A stretch of DNA of 64,000 nt from UBA6623 sp965248235 (GCA_965248235.1 CBDFIU010000003.1:1054001-1118000); one strand, 5' to 3'. Counted from the stretch's first letter, positions 18,084-27,291 are shown. Made by a program: numbers and translations. Notes: generated by a model not told the origin, from the sequence alone.

Positions 18084-18425
18084 ATGATAGCCGGTTTCAA
18101 TAGAGACGAAGACTTCGCGGCTCATGCCGTTCATTACCTGCCTGAATCGGAGGAGCAGGTTTGTCTTGCCGTGACGAAACTCGAGAGCGGACCCTGGAAG
18201 GCTCATCTACGCAGCCGCGGTATTTCGATCGCCGAGCATTTTAGCAGCGTCGAGCGGGCCTGTGAAGTGGTCTTAGGGTGGTTCGAGGGATCCTTTGCTT
18301 CCCACGCCTGCAATCCCCGTTGCCGCCTGCAATCTTTACCCGCAGTGGACGGATGCGGCTCGGCGTCTCGCTTGAGTCCGATCTCCACCGACGCGGCTCG
18401 CCAGGCGCGCGGTAATCGTTGCTAG
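18084..18425 (+). CDS. Small hypothetical protein
   Basis: A possible 113-residue protein. The first 75 residues look protein-like (acidic start FNRDEDFAAHAVHYLPESEE, then VCLAVTKLESGPWKAHLRSRG and a helical SVERACEVVLGWFEGSF). The last third is Ser/Arg/Cys-rich and may be read-through into non-coding sequence. It overlaps the end of nuoB by 4 bp on the opposite strand. No family is recognised. An AT-rich tract about 220 bp upstream could be its promoter. Confidence 0.35.
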   Translation: MIAGFNRDEDFAAHAVHYLPESEEQVCLAVTKLESGPWKAHLRSRGISIAEHFSSVERACEVVLGWFEGSFASHACNPRCRLQSLPAVDGCGSASRLSPISTDAARQARGNRC

Positions 18426-18979
18426 GCGGGGTTCGGGGTCTGGGCCACCATGATCCGCTTTTGAAAGTCGGCCAGCATCGATTCGTCGAGCCGCACTTGC
18501 GTCGGCCGCTTGCAGAGTGTCGTCATGCGGTCGATCTTATCCTGCAGCTTCAACAGCGAATAAAACAGGTTTTCCGGCCGTGGAGGGCAGCCCATGACGT
18601 AAACGTCAACCGGGACGATCTTGTCGACGCCCTGCAAAACGGCATAAGTGTTGAAGGGACCGCCGACGCTCGAGCAGGCTCCCATCGAGATGCACCATTT
18701 CGGCTCCGGCATCTGATCCCAGATGCGCTTGAGGACCGGGGCCATTTTTAGGGTGACCGTTCCGGCCACGATCATCAGATCGGACTGCCGGGGGCTGGGG
18801 CGAAAAACTTCCGAACCGAAGCGCGCGATATCGAAGCGTGATGTCGAAGACGCGATCATCTCGATCGCGCAACAGGCCAACCCGAAGGTCAACGGCCAGA
18901 TGGCGGATTTACGGGCCCAGTTGAAAACGTAGTCCACCGACGTGGTCAGGAAGTTCCGTTCGAATTGGTTCTGTAGCAT
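18422..18979 (-). CDS. nuoB: NADH-quinone oxidoreductase subunit B
   Basis: A 185-residue complex I subunit that holds iron-sulfur cluster N2, the last electron carrier before quinone. The four cysteine ligands are visible: the CC pair in FGLACCAIEM, one in SMGACSSVGG and one in VMGCPPRPE. It also has RFDIARFGSEVFRPSPRQSDL and GTVTLKMAPVLKRIWDQMPEPKWC, both diagnostic of NuoB. The ATG at 18979 starts directly with the family sequence MLQNQFERNF. No other nuo gene is present within the window, so it is either a detached copy or part of a complex encoded at several loci. Confidence 0.95.
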   Translation of the reverse strand: MLQNQFERNFLTTSVDYVFNWARKSAIWPLTFGLACCAIEMIASSTSRFDIARFGSEVFRPSPRQSDLMIVAGTVTLKMAPVLKRIWDQMPEPKWCISMGACSSVGGPFNTYAVLQGVDKIVPVDVYVMGCPPRPENLFYSLLKLQDKIDRMTTLCKRPTQVRLDESMLADFQKRIMVAQTPNPA

Positions 18980-19062
18980 AACGTCTCGCTCGGACTCTCC
19001 ATTATAGGGAATCGGCCGCGGTCCGCCAACACCGGGCCGGGCTTCCGGCTCGGCGGGCCGTG

Positions 19063-19974
19063 TTAAGAGTCCTCGCTTGCCTTCTCGGCGGCCGCCTCGA
19101 GCATCTTGGGCATCTTGGGCAAGACGTCCGGGCTCGCGTGTTCGATCTCGTCGGCGCCCTGGGGCGTGATGGTCATAAAGCCCTGGTCTTCGGTGATGAT
19201 CAGCGACTTTCCACGCAAATACCACAGCGCGAACAGGAGATGCTCGGTGGGGCAGCCGAGCAGATCGCTGAAGTCACGGATCCGCATGCCCGGCCTGTCC
19301 GGGTCATTCTTGCGCTTCATATAGAGAGCGGAAAGAAGGGCCCAACGCTTTCTCTTCTCTTCGTCGATACCCGATCCGGCGCTGCGTTCGGGTTTATCGA
19401 AGATCCGCCAACGGATTTCCGTCGCCGCCGTATGCTGAGCATCGTAGGCCGCCCGTTTTTCCGGATCGCTGAGAATACGATACGCCTGCAAGATCAACTG
19501 AAACGCCGCCTGATTGCCGGTTTCGGCATTGTCGGGGTGAAAACGTTGCGCCATCAAGCGGTAAACACGTTGAATCGTGTCCAAATCGGCGTTCGGGCTG
19601 ATTTGAAGCGCTTCGTAGTAATCCGTCAGCGAGGGGTCACCGTCGATCTTGTGCACCGTGCGGGCGTGGGCCGCCTCGTAGGCTAACCCGGAGCGGTAAA
19701 TTCCTTCGTCGTGAAGCCGGCAATGGATCACTTGCACGACGGCTCCGTCGTCGTGGTTTCGGAAATTCGGCGCCGGCACGTTAAAGGCTTTCAGATCCGC
19801 GCCGACAGTAAGAGGCTCGTTCGTTTCGATGCCGCACCCGAAATCACTGATGTCGATGAGCCGCGCCGATAGACGGTGTGTCTTACCGGCGCCGGACGAA
19901 AACTCGAACTCGATGGACTCTCCGACGGGGGTGGGCTTGCGAGGTTTTCTCCGGCGGTCCGATCGTTTTGCCAT
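19063..19974 (-). CDS. PilZ-like domain fused to a DnaJ J-domain
   Basis: A 303-residue protein with an unusual domain order. The N-terminal basic region (RSDRRRKPRK) is followed by a beta-rich PilZ-like segment: RLSARLIDISDFGCGIETNEPL matches the D-x-S-x-x-G motif of PilZ, which with upstream arginines binds cyclic di-GMP. Residues about 117-180 form a J-domain, DYYEALQISPNADLDTIQRV with the HPD tripeptide in QRFHPDNAE, which would stimulate an Hsp70 (DnaK) ATPase. The C-terminal 90 residues (MRIRDFSDLLGCPTEHLLFALWYLRG..ITPQGADEIE) look like a winged helix. One hypothesis is second-messenger-controlled chaperone recruitment. Cyclic di-GMP binding is unproven because the arginine motif is degenerate. 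Confidence 0.75.
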   Translation of the reverse strand: MAKRSDRRRKPRKPTPVGESIEFEFSSGAGKTHRLSARLIDISDFGCGIETNEPLTVGADLKAFNVPAPNFRNHDDGAVVQVIHCRLHDEGIYRSGLAYEAAHARTVHKIDGDPSLTDYYEALQISPNADLDTIQRVYRLMAQRFHPDNAETGNQAAFQLILQAYRILSDPEKRAAYDAQHTAATEIRWRIFDKPERSAGSGIDEEKRKRWALLSALYMKRKNDPDRPGMRIRDFSDLLGCPTEHLLFALWYLRGKSLIITEDQGFMTITPQGADEIEHASPDVLPKMPKMLEAAAEKASEDS

Positions 19975-20278
19975 GGGTTCTCGGTTTGACGGCGTCAGGA
20001 TGTAAAAGAGTCATATCGTCCCCCAAGAAACGGGTTCTTGGGCGGCCTCGGAGGCGTCAGGGGCCTCTGAAACAATCGTAACCGGCCATCATACACTTTT
20101 GGCGGCTCGGCGCGCACTACGTAGCTTATTTTGTTTCGCGGAATGGGTCCCAACACAACCGAATGGGTCACGTCGAGCTTAGCCCAGGGCTAAAGCGGGG
20201 CTAGGCCTATCGTGTGCTTGGCCGTGAGGCGGTGAGAAAAGCGGGCTGGGCGGGGCAACAAGCAGCGGAATGAATCGA
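19975..20278. other. 304-bp gap with a hairpin
   Basis: No gene seen. It contains a perfect hairpin CCCAAGAA-ACGGG-TTCTTGGG at 20022-20042, upstream of the PilZ-J gene on the minus strand, a GAATGGGTC direct repeat near 20140-20170, and TGAGAAAAGCGGGCT near 20231, which recurs near 25267. Confidence 0.4.
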
Positions 20279-20548
20279 CTAGGCCGTGATGTTAAGAGCC
20301 CGTAGAAACAATCGGTCAACATCGCTTAAGGACAGATCAGCCGAAGTCCGGTTGACCGCCGTCGATCCGACCGCTTCCGCGGAATCGTCGTCTTCATCGG
20401 AGGAGAATTTGGCGTCCACGGAAAGCTCCACGGCGTAACCGGCTCTTTTGATGTCGTCCAGGATGGCCGCCATCGGTTCGGAGCCCTCAAGAGATTTGTG
20501 CACCGCGTCGCCGAGTTGCGCCATCAATGCCTGCATTTGCGAGTTCAC
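20279..20548 (-). CDS. Small acidic hypothetical protein
   Basis: An 89-residue protein. It starts at GTG 20548, supported by AAGGAG just upstream (AAGGAGACTTCA-GTG). The sequence is helical at first (MQALMAQLGDAVHKSLEG), then IKRAGYAVELSVDAKF suggests a beta-strand, and an acidic run SSDEDDDSAE follows before a C-terminal helix SDVDRLFLRALNI. It resembles short uncharacterised acidobacterial proteins with an IRxAGYxVxL core, but I cannot name a family. The IS1595-type element begins about 80 bp upstream and may have removed its promoter. Confidence 0.6.
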   Translation of the reverse strand: MNSQMQALMAQLGDAVHKSLEGSEPMAAILDDIKRAGYAVELSVDAKFSSDEDDDSAEAVGSTAVNRTSADLSLSDVDRLFLRALNITA

Positions 20549-20630
20549 TGAAGTCTCCTTCCGCCGACCGAGCATCGCCGTCATTGTTCGCGGCCGATTA
20601 CCCGGAACTCCGTTCCATCTATTCATGAGA

Positions 20631-20654
20631 GATGGGTATTTACTTGACTCAGGT
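20631..20654. repeat. IS1595 element left inverted repeat
   Basis: 24 bp, perfect inverted match to 21644-21667. It contains the TTTACTTGACTCAGGT core. Confidence 0.92.
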
Positions 20655-20679
20655 GACCACAAGATGTAGGATCGGGGAA

Positions 20680-21649
20680 ATGGAAGATTATCCTCGGAAT
20701 CTGGCCGAGTTCGAGGCGCGTTTCGCCACCGAGCAGGCCTGTCGAGAGTATCTGTGTCAACTCCGCTGGCCGGAGGGTTTTCGTTGGTCCGCGATGCGGG
20801 CACGACAAAGCGTGGGCGGTGCGGACAGCGCTGCTGGAGTGCGCCGGCTGCGGGCATCAAGCTTCTCCAACGGCGGGCACAATATTTCAAGACACCCGCC
20901 AACCCCTCCAGAGTTGGTTTCGAGCCATGTGGTGGCTCACGAGCCAGAAGAACGGGGCGAGCGCGCTGGGCTTGCAGCGGGTGTTGGGCCTGGGCAGCTA
21001 CAAAACGGCCTGGACTTGGTTGCATAAGCTCCGGCGCGCCATGGTGCGGCCCGGACGCGATCGGCTCAGCGGGCGCGTGGAGGTTGACGAGACTTACTTA
21101 GGAGGCTTGGAGGAGGGCGTGCGCGGTCGCCAAACCGACGCTAAGGCGCTGATTGTAGTAGCGGCCGAGGAAGATGGTGCCGGCATCGGGCGGGTTCGGA
21201 TACGCACCATTCCCAACGCCTCCGGGGACAGCTTGATGGCCTTCGTCGGCGAGTCGATCGAACCCGGCAGCGTGGTCCATACCGACGGTTGGCTGGGATA
21301 CGAACCGCTCGAAGGCGACGGCTATCGCCACGAGGTGAGCTACCTGGAGGGGCAACCGGCGCGCGCCTCGAAACTGCTCCCCCGGGTGCACCGCGTGGTG
21401 TCGTTAGTGAAGCGCTGGATACTGGGCACGCATCAAGGAGCGGTCAGTCACGAGCATCTCGACTCCTACCTCGACGAATTCGCCTTCCGCTTCAACCGCC
21501 GCAAGTCCAGAAGTCGAGGCAAGCTCTTTTACCGCCTGGTTCAACAGGCCGTCGCCGTGCCACCGGCACCCTACAAATCGCTGGTCGGAGGCACCGCGAC
21601 ACGCGCTACGGACGACCACAACATGTGGGGGCTATTTCCCAATACCTGA
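20680..21649 (+). pseudogene. IS1595-family transposase, single-base frameshift
   Basis: Starts MEDYPRNLAEFEARF and ends ATDDHNMWGLFPNT, about 320 codons in total. The N-terminal zinc ribbon is split: the first frame reads LRWPEGFRWSAMRARQ. Removing one G at 20786-20787 yields FRCPRCGHDKAWAVRT joined to ALLECAGCGHQASPTAG, exactly the CxxC..CxxC ribbon of this family. The DDE-type core is intact downstream with VEVDETYLGG, VVHTDGWLGYEPL and HEHLDSYLDEFAFRFNRR. The gene is inactivated as sequenced, unless the extra G is an assembly error. Confidence 0.92.
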
Positions 21650-21667
21650 GTCAAGTAAATACCCATC
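21644..21667. repeat. IS1595 element right inverted repeat
   Basis: 24 bp, beginning ACCTGAGTCAAGTAAATACC; inverted copy of the left end. It overlaps the last codons of the transposase. Confidence 0.92.
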
Positions 21668-23823
21668 AAAGCGAGAATCGAGGTCGGCTGATTGCCTTCG
21701 TTTTGGGTGACGATGTTGGTAAGTCGTACGGCAGGAAATTCGCGGGCTCGGCGGCGGATTTCCACAGTTTGCTTGGCGACGCCGCGGCGGTGCTTGCCGA
21801 ACTCGACCCCGAGAACCCACCGCTGCTGACGACGGCGGTCTCCGAGACGACGGCGATCGGCGATGCCGCGCTGGGAACTTCCGATGCCGCGTTGCCGGGC
21901 TTGGCCTTTTGGTCGTTGAATCGACTGGGGGACGATTCGCTCGAGGCTGTCTTCGTCGAGCTTCGCGCCCGCACGCTGAAACCCTTCTTGATTTCGGCCT
22001 TTGGCGTTGATGCCTATGATGGATCGGCCGAAGCCGCGGACGTCGAAGCCCAGGCCGACAGCGCCCGAGCGCGGGCATTCGACATTCAAATCCGCTCCGG
22101 CGGCGCCGTTTTTCCCGTCCTGGGCGGGATATGGGACGGTTTCGCCGATCAGTGGTGGCGCGCGGGAGATCCCGGCGACCACGACACGCTCGGTCAGCCC
22201 TTCGAAGCTTTTCCCGACGGCCGTTACCAAGCCGATTGGATGGGGCTGTTTGAAACCTCCCGCACGGCGGCGGCCGGGCTGGACCACCTCAAGCCGCGCC
22301 CGGCTTACTTTGCGCTCGCGGAAGTGTGGGGCGGGACCCCGGCGGGGGCACTCTCGTTGCCGGATCCGCCTCAAATCGAGTCGGGCGGCGTGGTGAACCT
22401 GGCGGACGGAGGGCCGCGGATCGCGCCGGGCGGGCTACTGTCGTTGCGCGGTAGCGGGCTTGCGGGCGAACACCTGTCGAGTGACGGCGGGCGACTGCCC
22501 TTCCAACTGGGCGCGACAAGCGTCTGCCTGGCGGGCAGGCCCGTACCCCTACTGCAAGCCGATTCCGGGGAAATTCGCGGGCAAGCGCCGTGGGAAACCC
22601 CACTGGGAGCCGTTGAAATCGTTGCCTACCGAGCCGGCGTGCCGAGCCATATCGCGACGGCCGAGATTTCCGAGCCGGCTCCGGCGGTCTTCGAACGCGG
22701 CGTGTTTCGCCCGGGGTTGCCTTGTCCTGTGAACGAGCGCAATGGAGTGAAAGCGGGTACTTATCTGGAAATCTATTCGACCGGATTGGGTCCGGTTAGG
22801 TCGGCGCCTGTCAACGGCCTGGCTTTCGATGGGGCGCTGCCGACGGTGGAGCCGCAGTCGGTGAGGCTCGGCGGGCGGGAGCTGCCGGTGCTCTACGCGG
22901 GCGTATTGCCGGGCGTGGTGGGTGTCTACCAGACGAATGTCTTTGTTCCCGGCGACTTTCCGCCGCTGGACACGGAACTGACGCTCAGCGTGGCGGGGGT
23001 CGAAAGCAAGCCCCTACCGGTGCGTGTGGTCGAGGAGACCGCCTTTCCCGGCTATGAATTGATCGGGCCGTCGCCCGTAACGGTGGTTCTTCAGCAGGGC
23101 GCGGGGCCCGAAATCGCTTGGGTCGAGATCGAAGGAGTGAACTCGTTTTGCGACCTGATTCGATTTGAGATCGGCGGGCTTCCGGCGAGTGTCTCGGCGA
23201 CGATTCCGGTCGGCTTTCCCGGACAGGTTCTCCCACTGGAGTTGTCGGCCGGGCCCGAGTCGCCGTTGCTTTCCGGCATCACCGCCACGCTCACGGCGAT
23301 TTCAGCGTCGGCCGGTAGCCGGACGCAAGCTTTTGGGTTGACGATCTTGCCCAGCCGGGTTGATGCGGCGTTCCGCGTGATCTCAGGTGGCTACAAGAGC
23401 GGCGCTTCGGTGGCGAGCTTTGAACTCAACGGCAACCTGCTCTATCAAACGCATGGGGGCGGGCCCGGGCGAGGTTTCAATTTCCTGACGGTCGACGCGG
23501 GAACCGGCGCGTTGGGGGAAGTGCGTGCCTTCGACACCTTCGATCGCCCGGCGGACGTCGAGGCGATGGGAAACTACTTGCGATCTCTGCCGTTGGGAGT
23601 TGTCGTGCTTGGCTCGATCGCCGATGAAGGGACGCACCTGCTGACGGCGGAAGCTCGCGGGCTTCTTCGCGAAACCCTGGGCGCCGAGTTGATCGATTTT
23701 GTGGGTTATCAGTACTCCTGGGCGATCATCACCAGAAAGCAAGCCACCAAGCCCATTGCCGAGGGGCTGAGCCCGAACGGCCTGGTTGTTCTTGAGCGGA
23801 CGCTGAGTTTCCCGATGCCCTGA
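21667..23823 (+). pseudogene. Secreted glycosidase-like protein with TIGR03437 and ILEI/FAM3-like domains, 5' truncated by IS1595
   Basis: A 718-codon frame with no native start; it enters directly from the insertion sequence. Residues 1-225 look like the second half of a TIM-barrel glycosidase (KPFLISAFGVDAYDG, FPVLGGIWDGFADQWWRAGD, DWMGLFE). Residues about 230-450 are a TIGR03437 domain (APGGLLSLRGSGLA, IRGQAPWE, VKAGTYLEIYSTGLGPV), typical of Solibacteres secreted proteins. Residues about 565-718 match the ILEI/FAM3 carbohydrate-binding-like fold: ISGGYKSGASVASFELNG, RGFNFLTVDAGTGAL, FDTFDRPADVEAMGNYLRSL, GVVVLGSIADEGT and LIDFVGYQYSWAII. The missing N-terminus should hold the signal peptide and half of the barrel. 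The glycosidase call is less certain than the other two domains. Confidence 0.75.
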
Positions 23824-23979
23824 CCGGAGTGGGGGTTCGCCTGCCGCGTTAGCCGAGTCTCTTCACTTAAGGATCCTTACGCGGGAAGGGATATCAATCC
23901 GGCGGCGTGGTGGCGCGCCGCTCGGGCCGTAGCGGCAGCAGGCCTGAACGGGCAGTCACGGCAGTCACGCCCAGTACTT

Positions 23980-24013
23980 ACATATTTATGCTTCGAATGA
24001 TATGCTGATATGT
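23980..24013 (+). promoter_or_regulatory. Candidate autoregulatory operator of vapBC
   Basis: Just before the antitoxin start: an inverted repeat ACATAT (23980-23985) / ATATGT (24008-24013) and a direct repeat TGATATG (23998-24004 and 24006-24012). The AT-rich stretch stands out from its surroundings. Ribbon-helix-helix antitoxins normally bind such repeats; binding is inferred. Confidence 0.45.
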
Positions 24014-24250
24014 ATGAGGACGACGATCGAGCTTAACGACGAGCTGATGCGAAAGGCCAAACGTCGGGCCGCGGACGACGGTGGATCTTTGCGAAGCGTT
24101 GTGGAGTCCGCGTTGCGGTCCTATCTGGCAGCGCCTGTTCGGCGGCAAGGCTACAAGTTGCGGTGGCGACCTCAAAAGGGCCGCGTGCTTCCCGGGGTGA
24201 AGCTCGATGACCGCGAAGCACTGTTTGACGTCATGGACGGCCGCTCTTGA
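24014..24250 (+). CDS. vapB: VapB-like antitoxin (ribbon-helix-helix)
   Basis: A 78-residue protein. MRTTIELNDELMRKAKRRAA is a classic CopG/MetJ-type ribbon-helix-helix start: one beta strand for DNA recognition, then the first helix. A second helix LRSVVESALRSYL and a basic/aromatic toxin-binding tail follow. Its stop overlaps the toxin start codon by 4 bp, so the two are translationally coupled. ATG 24014 gives the standard MRTTIEL start; an in-frame ATG at 24002 would add four residues. Confidence 0.85.
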   Translation: MRTTIELNDELMRKAKRRAADDGGSLRSVVESALRSYLAAPVRRQGYKLRWRPQKGRVLPGVKLDDREALFDVMDGRS

Positions 24251-24678
24251 TAGCCCTTGACACGAACATCCTCGTCTATGCGTACCGCGTGGAGACGCCT
24301 TTTCACAAGAAGGCGCGCCGAATCGTGGAGAGCCTGGCGAACGGCGGCCGGGGGTGGGCTCTTGCTTGGCCCTGTGTCTACGAATTTATGAGGGTCGTCA
24401 CCCACGCGAGAGTTTTTGATCCACCGTCAGCGACCCATGACGTCTTGAGTGACGTCGAGTCGTTGTTGGAGTCCCCAACTCTGCTTTTGTTGGGAGAAGG
24501 TTCACGACATGCTTCGGCCATGCGCCGCGCAATCGACTCTTCCGACGCCGCGGGCAACCTTATTCACGATGCCCATATAGCGGCGTTGCTTTTGGAACAC
24601 GGTGTTGGCGAGATCTGGACAGCGGACCGGGATTTTTCAAGGTTCGCCGGATTGACGGTTGTGAACCCTCTTCGCTGA
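24247..24678 (+). CDS. vapC: VapC-like PIN-domain toxin
   Basis: A 143-residue PIN-domain ribonuclease. The acidic active site is visible: MIALDTNILVYAYR (D5), WPCVYEFMRVV (E), NLIHDAHIAALLLE (D) and IWTADRDFSRF (D). Such toxins cleave RNA, often tRNA or rRNA, when the antitoxin is degraded. The start codon is TTG at 24247 within the TTGA overlap with the antitoxin stop. Length and motif order match the family, and no truncation is apparent, so the module should be functional. Confidence 0.9.
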   Translation: MIALDTNILVYAYRVETPFHKKARRIVESLANGGRGWALAWPCVYEFMRVVTHARVFDPPSATHDVLSDVESLLESPTLLLLGEGSRHASAMRRAIDSSDAAGNLIHDAHIAALLLEHGVGEIWTADRDFSRFAGLTVVNPLR

Positions 24679-24751
24679 GGAGCGAAATCCACGGCAACCG
24701 TGTATGCTTGTGGGCAGTTCGGCGGGACGGGACGCCCAGAGGCAAAGATCT

Positions 24752-25205
24752 ATGACGAAGGGATCATTGTGGAACGAGCAGGACCGCGCTGCCATCGTCG
24801 CGCGGGTCAACCGCCTCACGCCCGAAAACGAACGCCGCTGGGGCGTCATGGAACGCTCTCGGCTGTTGCCGCACATGGGCGACGCGCTGCGAATGGCGCT
24901 CGGAGACATTGAACCAAGGCTCGGAAAAGGCTTTATGGCGACCGCCCTGATGAGGTGTCTCATTATCCACGTCTTGTCTTGGCCGAAGGGCCGCGCGGAG
25001 AGCCCCCCCGAAGGTTTCACGACGGTGCCTTCCACCTGGGGCGAGGACCACGCCAAATTGCTCGAATTGATCGAGCGTTTCGGACAGGCCGACCCGAGCC
25101 GGCTCCCCGCCGACAATCCTAATTTTCGGGCGGATGAAGCCTCATGATTGGGACATGCTGCAGTTTCGACACCTGGATCATCATTTGACTCAATGGAGTG
25201 CCTAG
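24752..25205 (+). pseudogene. DUF1569 (DinB-like fold) protein with one-base insertion
   Basis: Begins MTKGSLWNEQDRAAIVARVN, then RRWGVMERSRLLPHMGDALRMALG, the metal-site helix of DUF1569. The first frame ends early at NPNFRADEAS. Dropping one T from the T4 run at 25123-25126 turns the sequence into NPNFGRMKPHDWDMLQFRHLDHHLTQWSA, the normal C-terminus of the family with its RHLDHHLTQ metal-binding histidines, and stops at 25203-25205. So a single-base insertion removes the last metal ligands. DUF1569 proteins are of unknown function, related to DinB/YfiT metal-dependent hydrolase folds. Confidence 0.85.
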
Positions 25206-25340
25206 CCCGCCAAGCGGAGCGCGCCTCTTACTGACGGGCCGCTCCCGCACTTTGCCTCGCCACGCGATGAGAAAAGCGGGCTAAGATCACATAGGGCTGA
25301 GGACACAGCTCCCGGGAGCAACCGATTGGGAGGACCTGAT

Positions 25341-27177
25341 ATGGCCGGCGAGCAAACCGACGAATCGACTGGGCGGAAGGCGCTGCGACTGTGGCCCGGC
25401 GTGGTCATTGTGGTGCTGCAGTGGTCGGCTCGGTTTGTGGTCCCTATCGTCGTGCCCGAGGCCGCGGTATTCGGGGTGATAGGCGGACTCCTTGGCGGGT
25501 TGGCTGTCGTCGTGTGGTGGGCGTTCTTTAGCCGCGCGCCTCGGTCCGAGCGTTGGGGCGCCGTCCTGCTGATGGTGGTCGCTCTGGCCGTGACATCGCG
25601 CATCATCCACGAGTCGATTGCGACGGGCGGGATGGGGATGCAGTTCTTCATTTACGCCGTTCCAGTCCTGAGCCTCGCCTTCGTTGTGTGGGCGGTTGCC
25701 GCCCGGAGCCTCCCAGACGGACCTCGGCGCGCAACGATGGTCGCGACCATCCTGCTCTCGTGCGCGGGCTGGACGCTGCTCCGGAGCGCCGGCATTACCG
25801 GCGAGGGCGCCGCGGATTTCGCGTGGCGGTGGTCGGAGACTCACGAGGCGCGGCTCCTGGCCCAACCCGGCGACGAGCCGACGCCGCTCCTGTCGGCTCC
25901 GGCGGCAACGGAGACAGCAGCCGAATGGCCGGGCTTTCGCGGACCCGGCCGGGACAGCATCATCCCCGGCGTACGGATCGAGACCGACTGGTCCGCGTCG
26001 CCGCCGGTCGAGCTGTGGCGCCGGCCGATCGGACCCGGCATATCGTCGTTCGCGGTCCGCGGCGACCTGCTCTACACTCAGGAGCAGCGGGGTGACGACG
26101 AGATTGTTGCCTGCTACAACGCGACCAACGGCGAGCCGGTGTGGAGACACCGCGACGCGGCCCGGTTCGGGACTCGCATGCCGGCGCCGGTCCGCGCGCG
26201 ACACCGACCCTCGGCGACGGTCGCGTCTACACATTCGGCGGGACCGGAATCGTGAACGCGCTCGACGCCGCGGACGGTTCCGTCGTGTGGTCGCGCAACG
26301 CGGCGTCCGACGCCGGCGCGAAGGTCCCGACCTGGGGATTCGCGAGCTCGCCGTTGGTGGTCGACGACGTCGTTATCGTCGCCGCGGCCGGCACGCTCGT
26401 CGCCTACGACCTCGCCACCGGGGATCCGCGCTGGTTTGGCCCGGACGGCGGCGACGGCTACAGCTCGCCCCATCTATTGACGATCGACGGGGTCGCACAG
26501 ATTCTGCTGCTGAGCGAAACCGGGTTGACCAGCGTCGCGCCGGGCACCGGCACGCTGCTGTGGGAGCAGCCCGCGCCGGGCCTCCCCATCGTGCAGCCGG
26601 CGCTGACCGCGGACGGCGATGTCCGGTTAGCGACGTCGAGGTCATGGCCGTCGGCATGCGCCGCATCGCGGTCGCGCACGGACGCGGCGGATGGACGACC
26701 GAAGAGCGCTGGAAGTCGGTCCGGCTGAAGCCCTACTTCAGCGACTTCGTTGTGCATGCCGGCCATGCTTACGGCTTCGGCAGCATTCTTGGGTGCATCG
26801 ACGTCGAGAACGGCAAGCGCAAGTGGAAGGGCGGACGCTACGGCCACGGCCAGCTCGTCTTGTTGCCCGACCAGGACTTGTTGTTGGTGCTTTCGGAGAA
26901 GGGTGAGCTGGTACTGGTCGCGGCGGCCCCCGAGCAGTTCACCGAGCTGGCGCGATTCCCGGCGATTGAGGGCAAGGCTTGGAACCATCCGGTTCTGGTC
27001 GGCGACCGCCTGCTGGTTCGCAACGGCCGGGAGATGGCCGCGTTCCGGCTGTCCCTCGCGGCCTCGACATCGGGATCGTCCTCGTCCTCGTCGAATTCGC
27101 CGGAACCGCCGGTCGGGATCCCGGGCGTGACGCCGGATGGACGCAAGGTAGCGGTAGCGAACAATCCACAGCGCTGA
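25341..27177 (+). pseudogene. Membrane-anchored PQQ-like beta-propeller protein (two frameshifts)
   Basis: Starts at ATG 25341 with GGGAGGA upstream. The first 170 residues contain four to five membrane segments (VVIVVLQWSARFVVPIVV, VIGGLLGGLAVVVWW, WGAVLLMVVALAVTS, FFIYAVPVLSLAFVVWAV). After AEWPGFRGPGRDS a propeller follows with repeated A-D/N-G-x-x-V-W blades. The frame breaks at 26169-26171 (one G missing; repair gives RFGDSHAGAGPRATPTLGDG) and near 26628-26631 (one base missing before DVEVMAVGMRRIAVAHG). The last frame runs to 27177 with KRKWKGGRYGHGQLVLLPDQ. The family resembles outer-membrane assembly or dehydrogenase-like PQQ propellers without the dehydrogenase active site; its role is unknown. 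Confidence 0.82.
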
Positions 27178-27291
27178 AAGGGGTCTGTTTCGCCCGCCGG
27201 TTTCCGGGTCCGTCCCATTCCTAGGCCGGCCGGGCTCGACGCGTCCTCCTTGCGCCCACCCTACCGGCTGTCGTAGGATGCGGAATCGCTT

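Larger units (their letters stand above)
20631..21667 (+). mobile_element. IS1595-family (ISXO2-like) insertion sequence
   Basis: About 1.04 kb, bounded by perfect 24-bp inverted repeats, 20631-20654 and 21644-21667, core GATGGGTATTTACTTGACTC. It encloses one transposase gene with a single-base frameshift. The flanking bases (TCATGAGA to the left, AAAGCGAG to the right) do not form the expected 8-bp target duplication. The right flank is the interior of a large secreted-protein gene while the left flank is unrelated, suggesting a deletion or recombination after insertion. Confidence 0.9.

Noticed and set aside
21289..21666. Extension of the TIGR03437 frame upstream through the IS1595 element
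   Set aside because: This part lies inside the transposase coding region and is basic and low in complexity; the gene portion starts only at the IS edge.
23951..23968. Tandem GGCAGTCAC repeat upstream of vapBC
   Set aside because: Only two units, GC-rich; not enough to claim an operator.
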